NCBI GenBank assembly: GCA_023417815.1 | Contig: JAEZEI010000021.1 | Span: forward strand, 1-64,000 | DNA length: 64,000 nucleotides | DNA from: Bacteroidota bacterium | GTDB taxonomy: Bacteria > Bacteroidota > Bacteroidia > Chitinophagales > Chitinophagaceae | Direction: 5' to 3' | Shown here: piece after piece, positions 7,773 through 16,220 of the stretch | Position numbering within the stretch: position 1 is the stretch's first letter | Layout: each line of letters opens with the position of its first letter | The notes under the pieces: model-generated | What the model was told of the DNA's origin: nothing | Seen by the model: only the letters and a program-made list of their open reading frames with translations | Database searches by the model: none | Made by a program: the position numbers and the translations under genes

Positions 7773-8207
7773 TTATTTCTTCATGAAATCAAATGCGCCT
7801 TCCCGAAGCCGGACCCCGTGTTCAAGCCAGGCCTTCATGCAGGCAAGAAAATTTGCCCAGCCTTCAGTATTCTGAATTACCCACTTCAGGTTCTCTTCTG
7901 ATCCTTCCTTTCCATCTTCCTCTACCCTTACAATGGTTGCAGGGCCGAAAGGCTCAAGATTTATTCTCACTTCGGTTCCTTTATCCCACACGAAGTAAAC
8001 TGCACGGTCCTTTTCAACTTTTGTAATATTCACCGGGAACTTATCCTCAAATTCAGGAAACTTCCAGGTTACCGTACTCCCCTCTTCCATCCTTCCTGAG
8101 CTTTCGGAAATAAAATAATTCCTCATCCCCGCAGGATCAACGATAGCCTCAAACACTTCGTGAACGGGTTTGCCGATCTGTATGGTTGCTTTCGCGATGA
8201 GTTTCAT
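7773..8207 (-). CDS. SRPBCC (AHSA1-like) domain protein
   Basis: A 144-residue single-domain protein. The opening 'KATIQIGKPVHEVFEAIVDPAGM' and the following WKFPEFEDKFPV and AVYFVWDKGTEV strands match the helix-grip SRPBCC fold, specifically the AHSA1/START-like branch. The long C-terminal helix carries WANFLACMKAWLEHG, also typical. The fold encloses a hydrophobic cavity for small ligands; in bacteria most members have no known function. It starts 10 bp after the DUF1801 gene ends, so the two are probably co-transcribed. Confidence 0.85.
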   Translation of the reverse strand: MKLIAKATIQIGKPVHEVFEAIVDPAGMRNYFISESSGRMEEGSTVTWKFPEFEDKFPVNITKVEKDRAVYFVWDKGTEVRINLEPFGPATIVRVEEDGKEGSEENLKWVIQNTEGWANFLACMKAWLEHGVRLREGAFDFMKK

Positions 8208-8216
8208 AATTGAAAA

Positions 8217-8606
8217 TTATTTTATCCTTTCAAGTTTGCCCTTGCGCTTTACAATATTCTTATAATCCCATTGTATATCACGAGACTTCTTCAGCCAGCG
8301 TTTTATATCTTTTACTTTAACATCGTCCAACGATGTAAACCGGGCTTCAGCAGCTTTGAATTTTCCTTCGGGTTTCAGTCCTTCTTCATCAAATGACTGA
8401 CCACTCCAGAACAATATTCTTATGCAGTCTTTCAGCTTGTGGTATCCAACAACAGGGTTCCCATCAAAGAACCATACCGGGTGGGCATGCCAGATCTTGT
8501 TTTCAGCATCGGGCAGGCCTTCATTTATGGTCTTCGCAAGCAGATCGCAGATCGCTTTGTCGGCTGTGGATTGCTTATTATTATATTCCGAGACCTCTTT
8601 GAGCAT
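8217..8606 (-). CDS. DUF1801 domain protein
   Basis: A 129-residue cytoplasmic protein with the DUF1801 (YdhG-like) pattern: an N-terminal helical stretch, AENKIWHAHPVWFFDGNPVVGYHKLKD around residues 36-60, then ILFWSGQSFDEEGLK and a C-terminal basic tail WLKKSRDIQWDYKN. The fold resembles frataxin-like/SufE-neighbouring small proteins, but no biochemical role is established. It lies immediately upstream of the AHSA1-like gene, an arrangement consistent with one transcript. The C-terminus is rich in Lys and Arg. Confidence 0.8.
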   Translation of the reverse strand: MLKEVSEYNNKQSTADKAICDLLAKTINEGLPDAENKIWHAHPVWFFDGNPVVGYHKLKDCIRILFWSGQSFDEEGLKPEGKFKAAEARFTSLDDVKVKDIKRWLKKSRDIQWDYKNIVKRKGKLERIK

Positions 8607-8659
8607 TTGAAAATTTCAAAAACTGAAAATAAAAGAATATTACAATTTTCGTAACCAGG

Positions 8660-9895
8660 TCATTTTCGGAGGATAGGAAGTCTTTTAAAATACGTAAGCT
8701 GGCGCCATATCCATTCAGCCGGGCCATAATGGAAGTATTTCATCCATAATTTACTGTAAAGGACCTGGAATATAAATACGCCGACAGCAATGGGCATAAA
8801 TATAGCCGGGCCTGCAAAAGCGCCCAATCCGAGCCCAAGTCCATAATAGACCAGGATGCCGATCACCGATTGCATTAAATAATTTGTGAGGGCCATTCGT
8901 CCTACATGCCTCAGTGGTGAAAGCAGTTTAAGATGCTTACCGTTTACATACCACAGAGCAAATGTAGAAGCATATGCAAGTGCAAGGGGTGTAACATTCA
9001 ACGCATAAAATAAAGTATCCCATAATCCTTCCGGGTCAGGAAGGGCCTTGCCATTGAGCCTGGAGTACGCATGAAAAATTCCGGCAGGAATTCCTATAGT
9101 AAATCCAACAAGCCGGATCTTTCTTAATAAGGATCTGTAATCCTCCAGTTTACTGTAGATCATATTTTTTCCTACGTACAGCCCGATAAGAAAGAGTGCA
9201 AGCACTTTAACCGGTCGGTTTGAACTGATCCTGAAGAAAGTATTCCACCAGAAACCGCCTTTGTTCCAGATCAACAGGTCACTTAACCTTGTATTCTCAA
9301 TGAGCCAGTATGAAGCATTCGTTTCATTAATGCCATACTTAAGATCTCCGGCCATTGCCTGTTCAAGGATCGGTTTGCTGAGATCCCACCTGCCACCAGT
9401 GAGTACTTTAGCGAGATCGAACAATAAGGGCGACAATAATAAACATACAGCAATGGTGATAAGGGTGCGCCCCTTCAAATTCCTGAACAGCGGAAGGAAA
9501 AGCCCGATCACTGCATAGAACATCAGGATATCTCCTTCCCACAGTATGAATGCGTGGGCAAACCCGATAAGGAACAAGATGACCAGCCGGCGATAAAATA
9601 CAGGCAGCGGATTGATCCCTTTATTGCTGTTACGTAAAAAGATAATCGAGAACCCTATACCGAACAACAGGGAGAACAGTGAATAGAACTTTCCATCAAT
9701 AAAAATATAATGGAGCCAGAAAAGCCACCTGTCTGCTTCGGCGGTGGCAAGTTCTGCCTGCATTCCGGGAGTGCGCATTACATAGAGGGAAAACGCCGCA
9801 GAATTTGCAAGAAAGATCCCAAGCAATGCAAATCCGCGGAGTATATCAAGAATGTCTGAGCGTTCATTTCCCATAACGGGAAGGCCTGATCTCAT
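8660..9895 (-). CDS. DUF418 membrane protein (YeiB-like)
   Basis: A 411-residue multi-pass inner-membrane protein. The N-terminal 'ERSDILDILRGFALLGIFLAN' is the hallmark of this family and of related acyltransferase-3-like proteins. About ten hydrophobic segments follow, and the C-terminal third has the DUF418 signature GRMALTNYLMQS plus YFHYGPAEWIWRQLTY near the end. The family's transport or transfer role has not been settled. An ATG at 9874 would trim seven residues and is equally possible. It is transcribed alone; the divergent gene at 10083 starts after a 187-bp gap. Confidence 0.88.
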   Translation of the reverse strand: MRSGLPVMGNERSDILDILRGFALLGIFLANSAAFSLYVMRTPGMQAELATAEADRWLFWLHYIFIDGKFYSLFSLLFGIGFSIIFLRNSNKGINPLPVFYRRLVILFLIGFAHAFILWEGDILMFYAVIGLFLPLFRNLKGRTLITIAVCLLLSPLLFDLAKVLTGGRWDLSKPILEQAMAGDLKYGINETNASYWLIENTRLSDLLIWNKGGFWWNTFFRISSNRPVKVLALFLIGLYVGKNMIYSKLEDYRSLLRKIRLVGFTIGIPAGIFHAYSRLNGKALPDPEGLWDTLFYALNVTPLALAYASTFALWYVNGKHLKLLSPLRHVGRMALTNYLMQSVIGILVYYGLGLGLGAFAGPAIFMPIAVGVFIFQVLYSKLWMKYFHYGPAEWIWRQLTYFKRLPILRK

Positions 9896-10082
9896 AGCAA
9901 TTATTTATAAAGAAGAAAGTACGCCTGAATATACAAGTTCCTTCCAATTAAAGATAAAAGAAGGAAAGTTGCCTTCACATACCCAACTTATGTGATGCCC
10001 GGCAGTGAAACCGCCTTCCTCCGTTCATAATCCTGGTGCATCAAATTCTGAACATCAATTGTCCATCCTTGAAAAATTGAAA

Positions 10083-10601
10083 ATGCGAACATTCATCTTC
10101 ATTACCTGCGCTCTCTTATTTGTTTCCGTAGCTCATGCACAATCACCTTGTGCCGGGCCTGAATACCGGGATTTTGATTTCTGGATCGGCGAATGGGAAG
10201 TTTATGGAGTTAAGGGCAAAAAAGCTGGTGACAGCCGGATCAGCCTGATCCTCGACAGTTGCATCATTCTTGAGGAATGGGAAAGTGCCTCCCAGCCCGG
10301 CAACTTCACCTACAAAGGAAAAAGCTTTAATACTTATAATAAAAGCACGAAACAGTGGCAGCAAACCTGGGTTGATAACGCAGGATATACCACCCACTAT
10401 GTTTATGGTAAATACGGTGACAACAAGATAGAATTCAGCACCGAGCCTTTCAGGATCCATAAGGATACCCTTGCCATTTACAGGCTTACATTTTATAGAC
10501 TGGGCCAGGATAAAGTGCGCCAGCACGGCGAGCAGACCAAGGATAATGGAAAAAGCTGGACTACCCAGTACGACCTGGAATACAGGAGAAAAACAAACTG
10601 A
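10083..10601 (+). CDS. Secreted protein with FDFWIGEW motif (DUF1579-like)
   Basis: A 172-residue protein. I start it at the ATG at 10083, which gives MRTFIFITCALLFVSVAHAQ, a signal peptide; an ATG 26 codons upstream would precede it with a polar stretch. The mature part begins with Cys-containing SPCAGPEYRDFDFWIGEWEVYG, a pattern seen in a widespread group of small exported bacterial proteins related to DUF1579. Later landmarks are ILDSCIILEEWES, KGKSFNTYNKSTKQWQQTWVD and YDLEYRR. A lipocalin-like beta barrel is likely. No function is known to me. It is encoded alone on the plus strand. Confidence 0.7.
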   Translation: MRTFIFITCALLFVSVAHAQSPCAGPEYRDFDFWIGEWEVYGVKGKKAGDSRISLILDSCIILEEWESASQPGNFTYKGKSFNTYNKSTKQWQQTWVDNAGYTTHYVYGKYGDNKIEFSTEPFRIHKDTLAIYRLTFYRLGQDKVRQHGEQTKDNGKSWTTQYDLEYRRKTN

Positions 10602-10673
10602 TCATTGAGTGGGTACTTGAATTATCCTTCAGGAGTTTTTATCTTATGGCTGTTTAAAATTAAAATCTGAACA

Positions 10674-10967
10674 ATGATCATTGTACACGACATTTTTATT
10701 TGCAAACCCGGCAATGCTTCAAAGCTTGCAAAACTGTTCAAAGAGGCCGTTGCTGACCTGCCGGAATTTGTAAATATCATGACTGACCTGGCCGGCGATT
10801 TCAATAAAGTTGTTATGGTAAGCCAGTATGAAAGCCTTACTGCTTATGAAAAAAGCTTTGAAAAATATATGCAAGACACAGAGGAAATGCAGAAGATGAA
10901 AGAAAAGATGAAGGGTTACCATGATATGTATCTCACCGGTTGCCGGGAGATCTACCAGGTGTGGTAA
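10674..10967 (+). CDS. Small ABM/NIPSNAP-like alpha-beta protein
   Basis: A 97-residue cytoplasmic protein. The strand-helix-strand-helix-strand order (MIIVHDIFICKPG, SKLAKLFKEAV, FNKVVMVSQYES, AYEKSFEKYM, YLTGCREIYQVW) fits a dimeric alpha+beta barrel of the antibiotic-biosynthesis-monooxygenase or NIPSNAP kind. There is no catalytic residue I can assign. It lies 72 bp downstream of the preceding exported protein and could share its transcript. Family level is uncertain; treat as hypothetical. Confidence 0.55.
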   Translation: MIIVHDIFICKPGNASKLAKLFKEAVADLPEFVNIMTDLAGDFNKVVMVSQYESLTAYEKSFEKYMQDTEEMQKMKEKMKGYHDMYLTGCREIYQVW

Positions 10968-10989
10968 AATTCATTCCATTAAGCGGCGA

Positions 10990-11523
10990 TCAGTGCATAC
11001 AGCCCAGGTAGATACGAGCTTTTAATTTATACGCTTTTTCTCCTGCATTGCGCAACACTGTAAGATGGCCGTCTGCCGACTTTTCCTGTTCATAGATACC
11101 GCGAACAATGGCGATCGTCTTTTCGCCTGCCCCAGGATCGTACGACGTTAAGTATTCAAGGCTCAACGTTTCGGAAGGAAATCTTCTCGGGAAATAATCT
11201 CCTGCATACATTTCATCTTCATCATCTTCAGGAAGCGCGATCAGGTTTTTTTCAGGATTATACCTCCTTCCCATGGTATCGATCTCCAACCTGAATTTGT
11301 CTTTCAATCTGATCATCCTTTCGCGGAGTGCAGAATAATCTTTTCCTGAATCTGCGATCACTACATAGTAATCCGCATATTCTGATTCCAGCGAATCGAT
11401 ACCGATAGTATCATAAACTGCTACGGGAAGGGTTGAATCATGCGCGATCCCGATATCATTTTCAGCAGAATGCGAAGCGCAGGAATACAGGCCGACCAGG
11501 GCTACGAATAAGTATTTGAACAT
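10990..11523 (-). CDS. Putative lipoprotein, unknown function
   Basis: A 177-residue protein whose N-terminus MFKYLFVALVGLYSCAS carries a lipobox (LYSC) with Cys15 as the probable lipidation site. The mature part is acidic and has no domain I recognise: it includes 'YADYYVVIADSGKDYSALRERM', an acidic LPEDDEDEMYAGDYFPRRF segment, and a C-terminal 'YKLKARIYLGCMH'. Pattern and size suggest a periplasmic SPOR-like or small binding domain, but this is a guess from spacing only. It lies 11 bp after the DUF4383 gene and is likely co-transcribed with it. Confidence 0.65.
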   Translation of the reverse strand: MFKYLFVALVGLYSCASHSAENDIGIAHDSTLPVAVYDTIGIDSLESEYADYYVVIADSGKDYSALRERMIRLKDKFRLEIDTMGRRYNPEKNLIALPEDDEDEMYAGDYFPRRFPSETLSLEYLTSYDPGAGEKTIAIVRGIYEQEKSADGHLTVLRNAGEKAYKLKARIYLGCMH

Positions 11524-11534
11524 GTAATACGGTT

Positions 11535-11924
11535 TTATATCCTGCGCGCGCGGTTCCCGGGGAGGAAACCAGCCAGGAAGATCACTATCCCCAATCCAAT
11601 GTGAAGATAATTGTCGTTACCATTCACATGTAGGAAACCAAGCAGCTTCGTCATGCCCTCATCCCCAATGGTTGCAAGACCGATAACGCCCAGCAGCAAA
11701 TAAACAAGCCCGAAAAGTTTCAGGAAACCGCCGGCCTTTGCAGGAGCCGCCATGGCTATCAGCAGGAAGAGTGCACCACTAATGATGTGAACCATGTTAT
11801 GTGTACTGTCTGCATGAAAGATGGCATCTTCAGTATCGCCCACAATTGAATTAGGGAAATATCCCAAAATGCCTACTGCAAGGAAAACGATCCCGATAAG
11901 GATGGAAGCCGTTCTTGTATTCAT
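11535..11924 (-). CDS. DUF4383 integral membrane protein
   Basis: A 129-residue protein with four hydrophobic helices (about 7-24, 45-62, 67-87 and 106-123). The pattern 'TASILIGIVFLAVGILGY', then HNMVHIISGALFLLIA and NYLHIGLGIVIFLAGF, is that of DUF4383. His residues repeated at the start of helices 2 and 4 are conserved features of the family. Its role is unknown. It precedes the putative lipoprotein on the same strand. Confidence 0.8.
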   Translation of the reverse strand: MNTRTASILIGIVFLAVGILGYFPNSIVGDTEDAIFHADSTHNMVHIISGALFLLIAMAAPAKAGGFLKLFGLVYLLLGVIGLATIGDEGMTKLLGFLHVNGNDNYLHIGLGIVIFLAGFLPGNRARRI

Positions 11925-12002
11925 GATGATGATTTTTATTTCAGGAATAGAACAATCACGGGTAAGGTAATAATTAAAATCCGGGATTCATATACCCGGG
12001 CA

Positions 12003-12566
12003 TCAGTCAACCAGCAGGTTATTCACCACCCGCTCAAGATGCCACACCTTATGATCATCTTTCCTGAAAACAAACAGCGCCTGGCCTTTAAGTCCCTGCT
12101 CAAGCGAATTACCATCTTTTAAGGAATAATAGCGAAGGTCTATAACACCCAAATTTCTGTAGATCACGGGGCTTGACAGGCTGAAGTAGTTCCCCTGCTT
12201 CTTTACATCATGCCGGGCAATAAGTTTTATCCTGTTATTATACTGTTTAAAGGTGCCGGCATATTTCGACAATGCAATATGAGCGACCATGCTCCATTCT
12301 TTTGGTTCGATCAATTGTTCAATGATTGGATCATCGTAAGCATACAGGTAGGCCTGCCTGCTTTCATCCATCTTAAAGAATCGTTCCCTGCTCCATTGGT
12401 CGCCCCGTTCAATAACTGTAAAAGGGCCGTCGGCGCTCATCCCGGCCGGGATAAGAATATTCTTCATCACCGAATCCGAAAATACCAGGTCGAAAAATGT
12501 TTTGGTCTGCGTGCGGCCCTGGAACGCCGAAAGAAAAAGTACAAACAGGAGCAGGTATCGTTTCAT
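12003..12566 (-). CDS. Secreted protein of unknown function
   Basis: A 187-residue protein with signal peptide MKRYLLLFVLFLSAFQGRTQ. The mature part does not match a domain I can name. It has 'FFDLVFSDSVMKNILIPAGMSADGPFTVIE' near the N-terminus, a central 'WSMVAHIALSKYAGTF' helix and 'IDLRYYSLKDGNSLEQGLKGQALFVFRKDD' near the end, suggesting a compact alpha-beta domain. The C-terminus WHLERVVNNLLVD is a short helix. No sorting domain is present, so it likely stays in the periplasm. It lies 26 bp downstream of the DinB-family gene. Confidence 0.7.
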   Translation of the reverse strand: MKRYLLLFVLFLSAFQGRTQTKTFFDLVFSDSVMKNILIPAGMSADGPFTVIERGDQWSRERFFKMDESRQAYLYAYDDPIIEQLIEPKEWSMVAHIALSKYAGTFKQYNNRIKLIARHDVKKQGNYFSLSSPVIYRNLGVIDLRYYSLKDGNSLEQGLKGQALFVFRKDDHKVWHLERVVNNLLVD

Positions 12567-12592
12567 AAATTTTGGTTTGAAGAGGTTGCAGT

Positions 12593-13090
12593 TTAAGCCT
12601 TCTCATCGGCGGAAGGACCATAAATAGATGGTACTGCAATATCGTTAAGCCGCATATAAACGGTGAGCTGCCCGCGATGATGAACCCAGTGATTGATCGT
12701 GGAACTGATATTTTCCAGCAATGGTGAATCGATCAATACCTGTTCCCCGTTCCTCAACACAAAATGATCAGACAAACGGTCGTCAGGTAAAGCTGCAAGC
12801 GCCTTGCGTGCTCCTTCGCAATACTCCGAAAAATGTTCCACCATCTCCCGGGTGGTTTTTGGCTGGGCATGTTCAAATGTCTGGAAATCGATCACACCTT
12901 TTTCGATCATCACCGAGATCCATTTCGGGATCTCAGTTACCAGCAGCACAAGGTAACCAAGTGTCATTGATCGCTCATGCGGCTTGAAATCGTATGAACT
13001 TTCCGGGATCCTTTCGATACATTTCCGGGTCGCAGGAATTTCTGCTTCAAACTCTGCGAGTAGCTGGCTGGTAATTGATTGGTTTGCCAT
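12593..13090 (-). CDS. DinB-family protein with altered first metal ligand
   Basis: A 165-residue four-helix-bundle protein of the DinB/YfiT group. The C-terminal signature NHWVHHRGQLTVYMRLND (133-150) supplies two of the three metal-binding histidines (H134 and H138). The first ligand, normally a His in the helix after SMTLGYL, is not visible: that helix reads LVLLVTEIPKW. The enzyme may therefore bind metal differently or not at all. DinB proteins include thiol-dependent transferases (bacillithiol or mycothiol), but the substrate cannot be read here. Located just upstream of the secreted unknown and downstream of phzF-like on the same strand. Confidence 0.85.
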   Translation of the reverse strand: MANQSITSQLLAEFEAEIPATRKCIERIPESSYDFKPHERSMTLGYLVLLVTEIPKWISVMIEKGVIDFQTFEHAQPKTTREMVEHFSEYCEGARKALAALPDDRLSDHFVLRNGEQVLIDSPLLENISSTINHWVHHRGQLTVYMRLNDIAVPSIYGPSADEKA

Positions 13091-13114
13091 TGATGAATAT
13101 TTATTTCTTGATTG

Positions 13115-13903
13115 TTATTCAGTGTATATCCACCCTTCCATATATAACCTTGCCTTTCCGCTGATCAAAACCCTTTCGCCAGACAAAGTACATTCAAGAT
13201 GTCCTTTTCTTTCCGACAACTGGATGGCCTTCATCGTTTCTTTACCAGATCTCTTCGACCAGTAAGGAGTTAGCGTTGTATGCGCAGACCCTGTAACGGG
13301 ATCTTCATTAATACCAACCCGCGGTGCAAAGAAGCGCGATACGAAATCAACATCATTACCGGGGGCCGTAATGATCAGTCCTCTTCCTCCCAAAGCGCTT
13401 ATTCTTTCCTGGTCGGGAATAAACGATCGTACCTGCTCCTCATTCTCCAGTACAGCCACCAGGTCGGTCTTTCCTTTCAGGATTTCCACGGGTGGCGGTG
13501 AAAAACATGCCGCGATACCGGGAGAAATAGCAACAGGTGTTATCTCATCAACGGGAAAATCAAGCATTAGCTGATCCTTTAGTCTTGTCACGATGAGTTT
13601 CCCGCTGCGCGGAGAAAAAAATTCTATTGCCGTACCCTTATAACCCTCGCACTCATATAATATATATGCGGACGCGAGGGTTGCATGACCGCAGAGATCG
13701 ACTTCAACCCGTGGTGTAAACCAGCGTATTTCGAAGAAATCATCCTTTTGAACAAGGAAGGCAGTTTCTGCAAGATTATTCTCTTCTGCAATTTTTTGCA
13801 GAAGTTCACCGGGCAACCAGGACTTGAGCAGGCACACCGCTGCAGGATTGCCGGAGAATATTTTTTCCGCAAATGCATCTACCTGGTACAGCTTTAGTTT
13901 CAT
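13115..13903 (-). CDS. PhzF-family isomerase-like protein
   Basis: A 262-residue protein with the PhzF/YddE double hot-dog-like fold. The N-terminal 'YQVDAFAEKIFSGNPAAVC' and the catalytic Glu in ENNLAETAFL (E46) are intact. Family features LCGHATLASAY (about 71-81) and EDPVTGSAHTTL in the second domain are also complete, so the protein is probably active. Known members isomerise a phenazine precursor or act on other substrates; no phenazine genes are nearby, so the substrate here is unknown. The gene is first in a run of minus-strand genes and lies divergently from the OmpA-like gene at 14031. Confidence 0.9.
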   Translation of the reverse strand: MKLKLYQVDAFAEKIFSGNPAAVCLLKSWLPGELLQKIAEENNLAETAFLVQKDDFFEIRWFTPRVEVDLCGHATLASAYILYECEGYKGTAIEFFSPRSGKLIVTRLKDQLMLDFPVDEITPVAISPGIAACFSPPPVEILKGKTDLVAVLENEEQVRSFIPDQERISALGGRGLIITAPGNDVDFVSRFFAPRVGINEDPVTGSAHTTLTPYWSKRSGKETMKAIQLSERKGHLECTLSGERVLISGKARLYMEGWIYTE

Positions 13904-13997
13904 GGTATATTAAAGGTACAGGATATGAATGCTTATTGAAGTCGCCCGATTTTCATTTTTCTTAACAAGGTGAAACAGGCTGCCTGGAACAGGTTCG

Positions 13998-14005
13998 TAT
14001 CTTTG
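13998..14005 (+). promoter_or_regulatory. TAnnTTTG -7 element for the OmpA lipoprotein gene
   Basis: TATCTTTG matches the Bacteroidota -7 consensus exactly. It stands 25 bp before the ATG at 14031. I see no clear -33 box upstream. Confidence 0.6.
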
Positions 14006-14030
14006 TAACTCAATAGAAAATCAATAGGAT

Positions 14031-14903
14031 ATGAAAATGACTCAATTGATGGCTGTTGCAGCCATAAGTGTTTTATCACTCGGGTCCTGCGTAAGTAAGA
14101 AGGTTTTGAAGACGGAGCAGGCACGTTATGTAACGCTTGAAGCAGAGCACAACAGGCTTAAACAGCAACTTGCCGATTGTAACAACCAGACAGCGGAAGA
14201 TGCACGTAAAAGAGCGCAACTGGAGAATGAACTTGCAAACCTGGAAAAACAGGTTGCCTTCCTGAAAGACAATAACAACCAGGCATTGAAGCAACTGGAA
14301 AATCTTTCGGTTATCTCCTCTTCCCAGGCGGAAAGCATAAAGAAATCGCTGGAGAACATTGGCGCTAAGGATGCTTATATCATGGACCTCCAGGCGGCGA
14401 TGGCCCGTAAGGATTCCCTGAACCTGGCGCTGGTTACCAACCTGAAAGGCGCGATAGGGAACCTGGATGATGAAGACATCAACATCAAAGTAGATAAAGG
14501 GGTGGTTTATATTGATATCTCCGACAAACTACTTTTCCAGAGCGGGAAATATGAGATCACTGCACGCGCGAGCGAAGTATTGGGTAAAGTGGCGAAGGTG
14601 CTGAAGAACCAGCCTGAGATTGAATTCATGGTAGAGGGGCATACCGATAATGTTCCTTACCGTGGCGGTGGCAACCTGATCGACAATTGGGATCTCAGTG
14701 TTAAACGCGCTACAGCAGTTGTAAGGGTTCTGCAAAATCAATATGGTATTCCTCCATCCAAAATGGCTGCGGCCGGCCGTGGCGAATACCTCCCTGTAGC
14801 AACAAACAGCACCGCGGCAGGTAAGGCTGCAAACCGCCGTACGCGTATCGTGATCCTTCCTCAACTGGACCAGTTCTTTAAATTACTGGAGCCTAAAAAA
14901 TAA
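14031..14903 (+). CDS. OmpA-family lipoprotein with coiled coil
   Basis: A 290-residue lipoprotein. The signal ends in a lipobox LGSC, with Cys20 as the acylation site. Residues about 30-105 are a Leu/Gln/Glu-rich coiled coil (EAEHNRLKQQLADCNNQ onward). The C-terminal half is an OmpA/MotB peptidoglycan-binding domain: SDKLLFQSGKYEIT, then MVEGHTDNVPYRGGG and the closing ANRRTRIVI. Members tether the outer membrane to the cell wall; the coiled coil could set the distance between them. It has its own promoter and terminator. Different from the OmpA protein at 691-1983, which is not a lipoprotein. Confidence 0.9.
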   Translation: MKMTQLMAVAAISVLSLGSCVSKKVLKTEQARYVTLEAEHNRLKQQLADCNNQTAEDARKRAQLENELANLEKQVAFLKDNNNQALKQLENLSVISSSQAESIKKSLENIGAKDAYIMDLQAAMARKDSLNLALVTNLKGAIGNLDDEDINIKVDKGVVYIDISDKLLFQSGKYEITARASEVLGKVAKVLKNQPEIEFMVEGHTDNVPYRGGGNLIDNWDLSVKRATAVVRVLQNQYGIPPSKMAAAGRGEYLPVATNSTAAGKAANRRTRIVILPQLDQFFKLLEPKK

Positions 14904-14920
14904 ATCCTGTTTCAAATTTT

Positions 14921-14951
14921 AAAAGCCCTGCACCTGCGGGGCTTTTTTCTT
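14921..14951 (+). terminator. Rho-independent terminator of the OmpA lipoprotein gene
   Basis: Stem AAAAGCCC ... GGGGCTTTT with a short loop, followed by a T-run. It is 18 bp past the stop at 14903. Confidence 0.8.
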
Positions 14952-14978
14952 TTATCTATCTTTCCGAAAATAATTTTC

Positions 14979-16220
14979 TTGAACCTGCTCAACGATCTCG
15001 ATGACCTGCAGAAAGATGGCGTTATAGACGACTCAACTGCAACAGCCATCAAAAACTGGTACGAACAGAAAACGAAGAAGTCCAGCGGTATTATCATCCT
15101 GGGGATCCTGGGATCTGTTTTGGTTTGCCTGGGAATTGTACTGGTGATCGCGCACAACTGGGATGACCTTTCAAAAGTGATGCGCACCATCATTGGTTTC
15201 ATCCCCGTACTTGCAGGACAGTCGCTTTGCGTGTACACCCTGCTTCGTCAACCGCAAAGCCAGGCCTGGCGGGAGATCTCCCCGATCATACTTTTCTTCG
15301 GGACGGGAGTAGCCATGGCAGTCATAGGCCAGGTATATCATACCGATGCAGAACTGCATACCTATCTCCTGGCGTGGATGCTGCTTGTTTTACCGGTGCC
15401 CTACCTGTTAAGAAGTTATGTAACTGCGTTGCTTTTTATAGCCGGGATAACCTGGTATGGTGTAATGAATGTAAGCACACGATCATCGTATCCTGACCTG
15501 TATTTCTGGTTAATGTTCTTTGCGATTCTCCCATTTATCTGGAAGCCTTTGGTAAACCGGGTCAAAATCCTGACTCCTTTGTTTCAATGGTCGGTGTGCA
15601 TCAGCGTGCTCATTATGCTGGCCCCAACAATTAAGGAGGATGAACTGATGCCCCTGGCCTACTCCTCCTGCCTTGCCGTGTTTTACCACGCAGGTTCATT
15701 GTTGCGGATGAAGAGCGGCTCCCGAATTCCAAATGCTTTTTCGATCTGCGCAGTTGCCGGGAGCGTACTGCTGTACCTCATACTTTCATACGGAGGATTC
15801 TGGAACAGCCTGAAGTATTATGAACCTGGATTTTCTGCAGGGGCGATTATAGCAGCAATGTTGTTCTGCCTGGGGATCATCCTGCTGGTCTTTAATAAAG
15901 ATAACCGTGCCCACCCTGTTGCCTGGCTGTTCATTCCCTTTGTTGCAATTTTCTTTGCAGGACTTGCAGGCGCGGATATGGAATATGTTAGCAGCCTGAT
16001 GGTGCTGGCTATCGGCCTATATCATTTATTTTCCGGGATCAGGCAGGATCATCTTGGTTGGGTGAATACCGGCCTTTTCATTATTGGGGTTCTCACCCTG
16101 GTGCGATTCTTCGACAGCAGTATAAGTTTCGTGATCAGGGGCATCATGTTCATTCTAACCGGTGCAGGATTTTTTATTGCGAACTGGTGGGTGCTGAAAA
16201 AAAGGAGGAAAAATGCGTAA
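14979..16220 (+). CDS. DUF2157 membrane protein
   Basis: A 413-residue protein. It begins with a cytoplasmic helical segment NDLDDLQKDGVIDDSTATAIKNWY, the DUF2157 feature. About twelve membrane helices follow. The start is a TTG at 14979; no ATG lies near enough to keep the DUF2157 segment, so a TTG start is inferred. It overlaps the next gene by 8 bp. In many bacteria DUF2157 proteins are paired with a GDYXXLXY protein, as here, and the two probably form one membrane complex of unknown function. Confidence 0.85.
   Translation: MNLLNDLDDLQKDGVIDDSTATAIKNWYEQKTKKSSGIIILGILGSVLVCLGIVLVIAHNWDDLSKVMRTIIGFIPVLAGQSLCVYTLLRQPQSQAWREISPIILFFGTGVAMAVIGQVYHTDAELHTYLLAWMLLVLPVPYLLRSYVTALLFIAGITWYGVMNVSTRSSYPDLYFWLMFFAILPFIWKPLVNRVKILTPLFQWSVCISVLIMLAPTIKEDELMPLAYSSCLAVFYHAGSLLRMKSGSRIPNAFSICAVAGSVLLYLILSYGGFWNSLKYYEPGFSAGAIIAAMLFCLGIILLVFNKDNRAHPVAWLFIPFVAIFFAGLAGADMEYVSSLMVLAIGLYHLFSGIRQDHLGWVNTGLFIIGVLTLVRFFDSSISFVIRGIMFILTGAGFFIANWWVLKKRRKNA

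Noticed and set aside
13115..13903. Phenazine biosynthesis locus
   Set aside because: Only one PhzF-family gene is present; PhzF homologues are common in genomes without phenazine synthesis.
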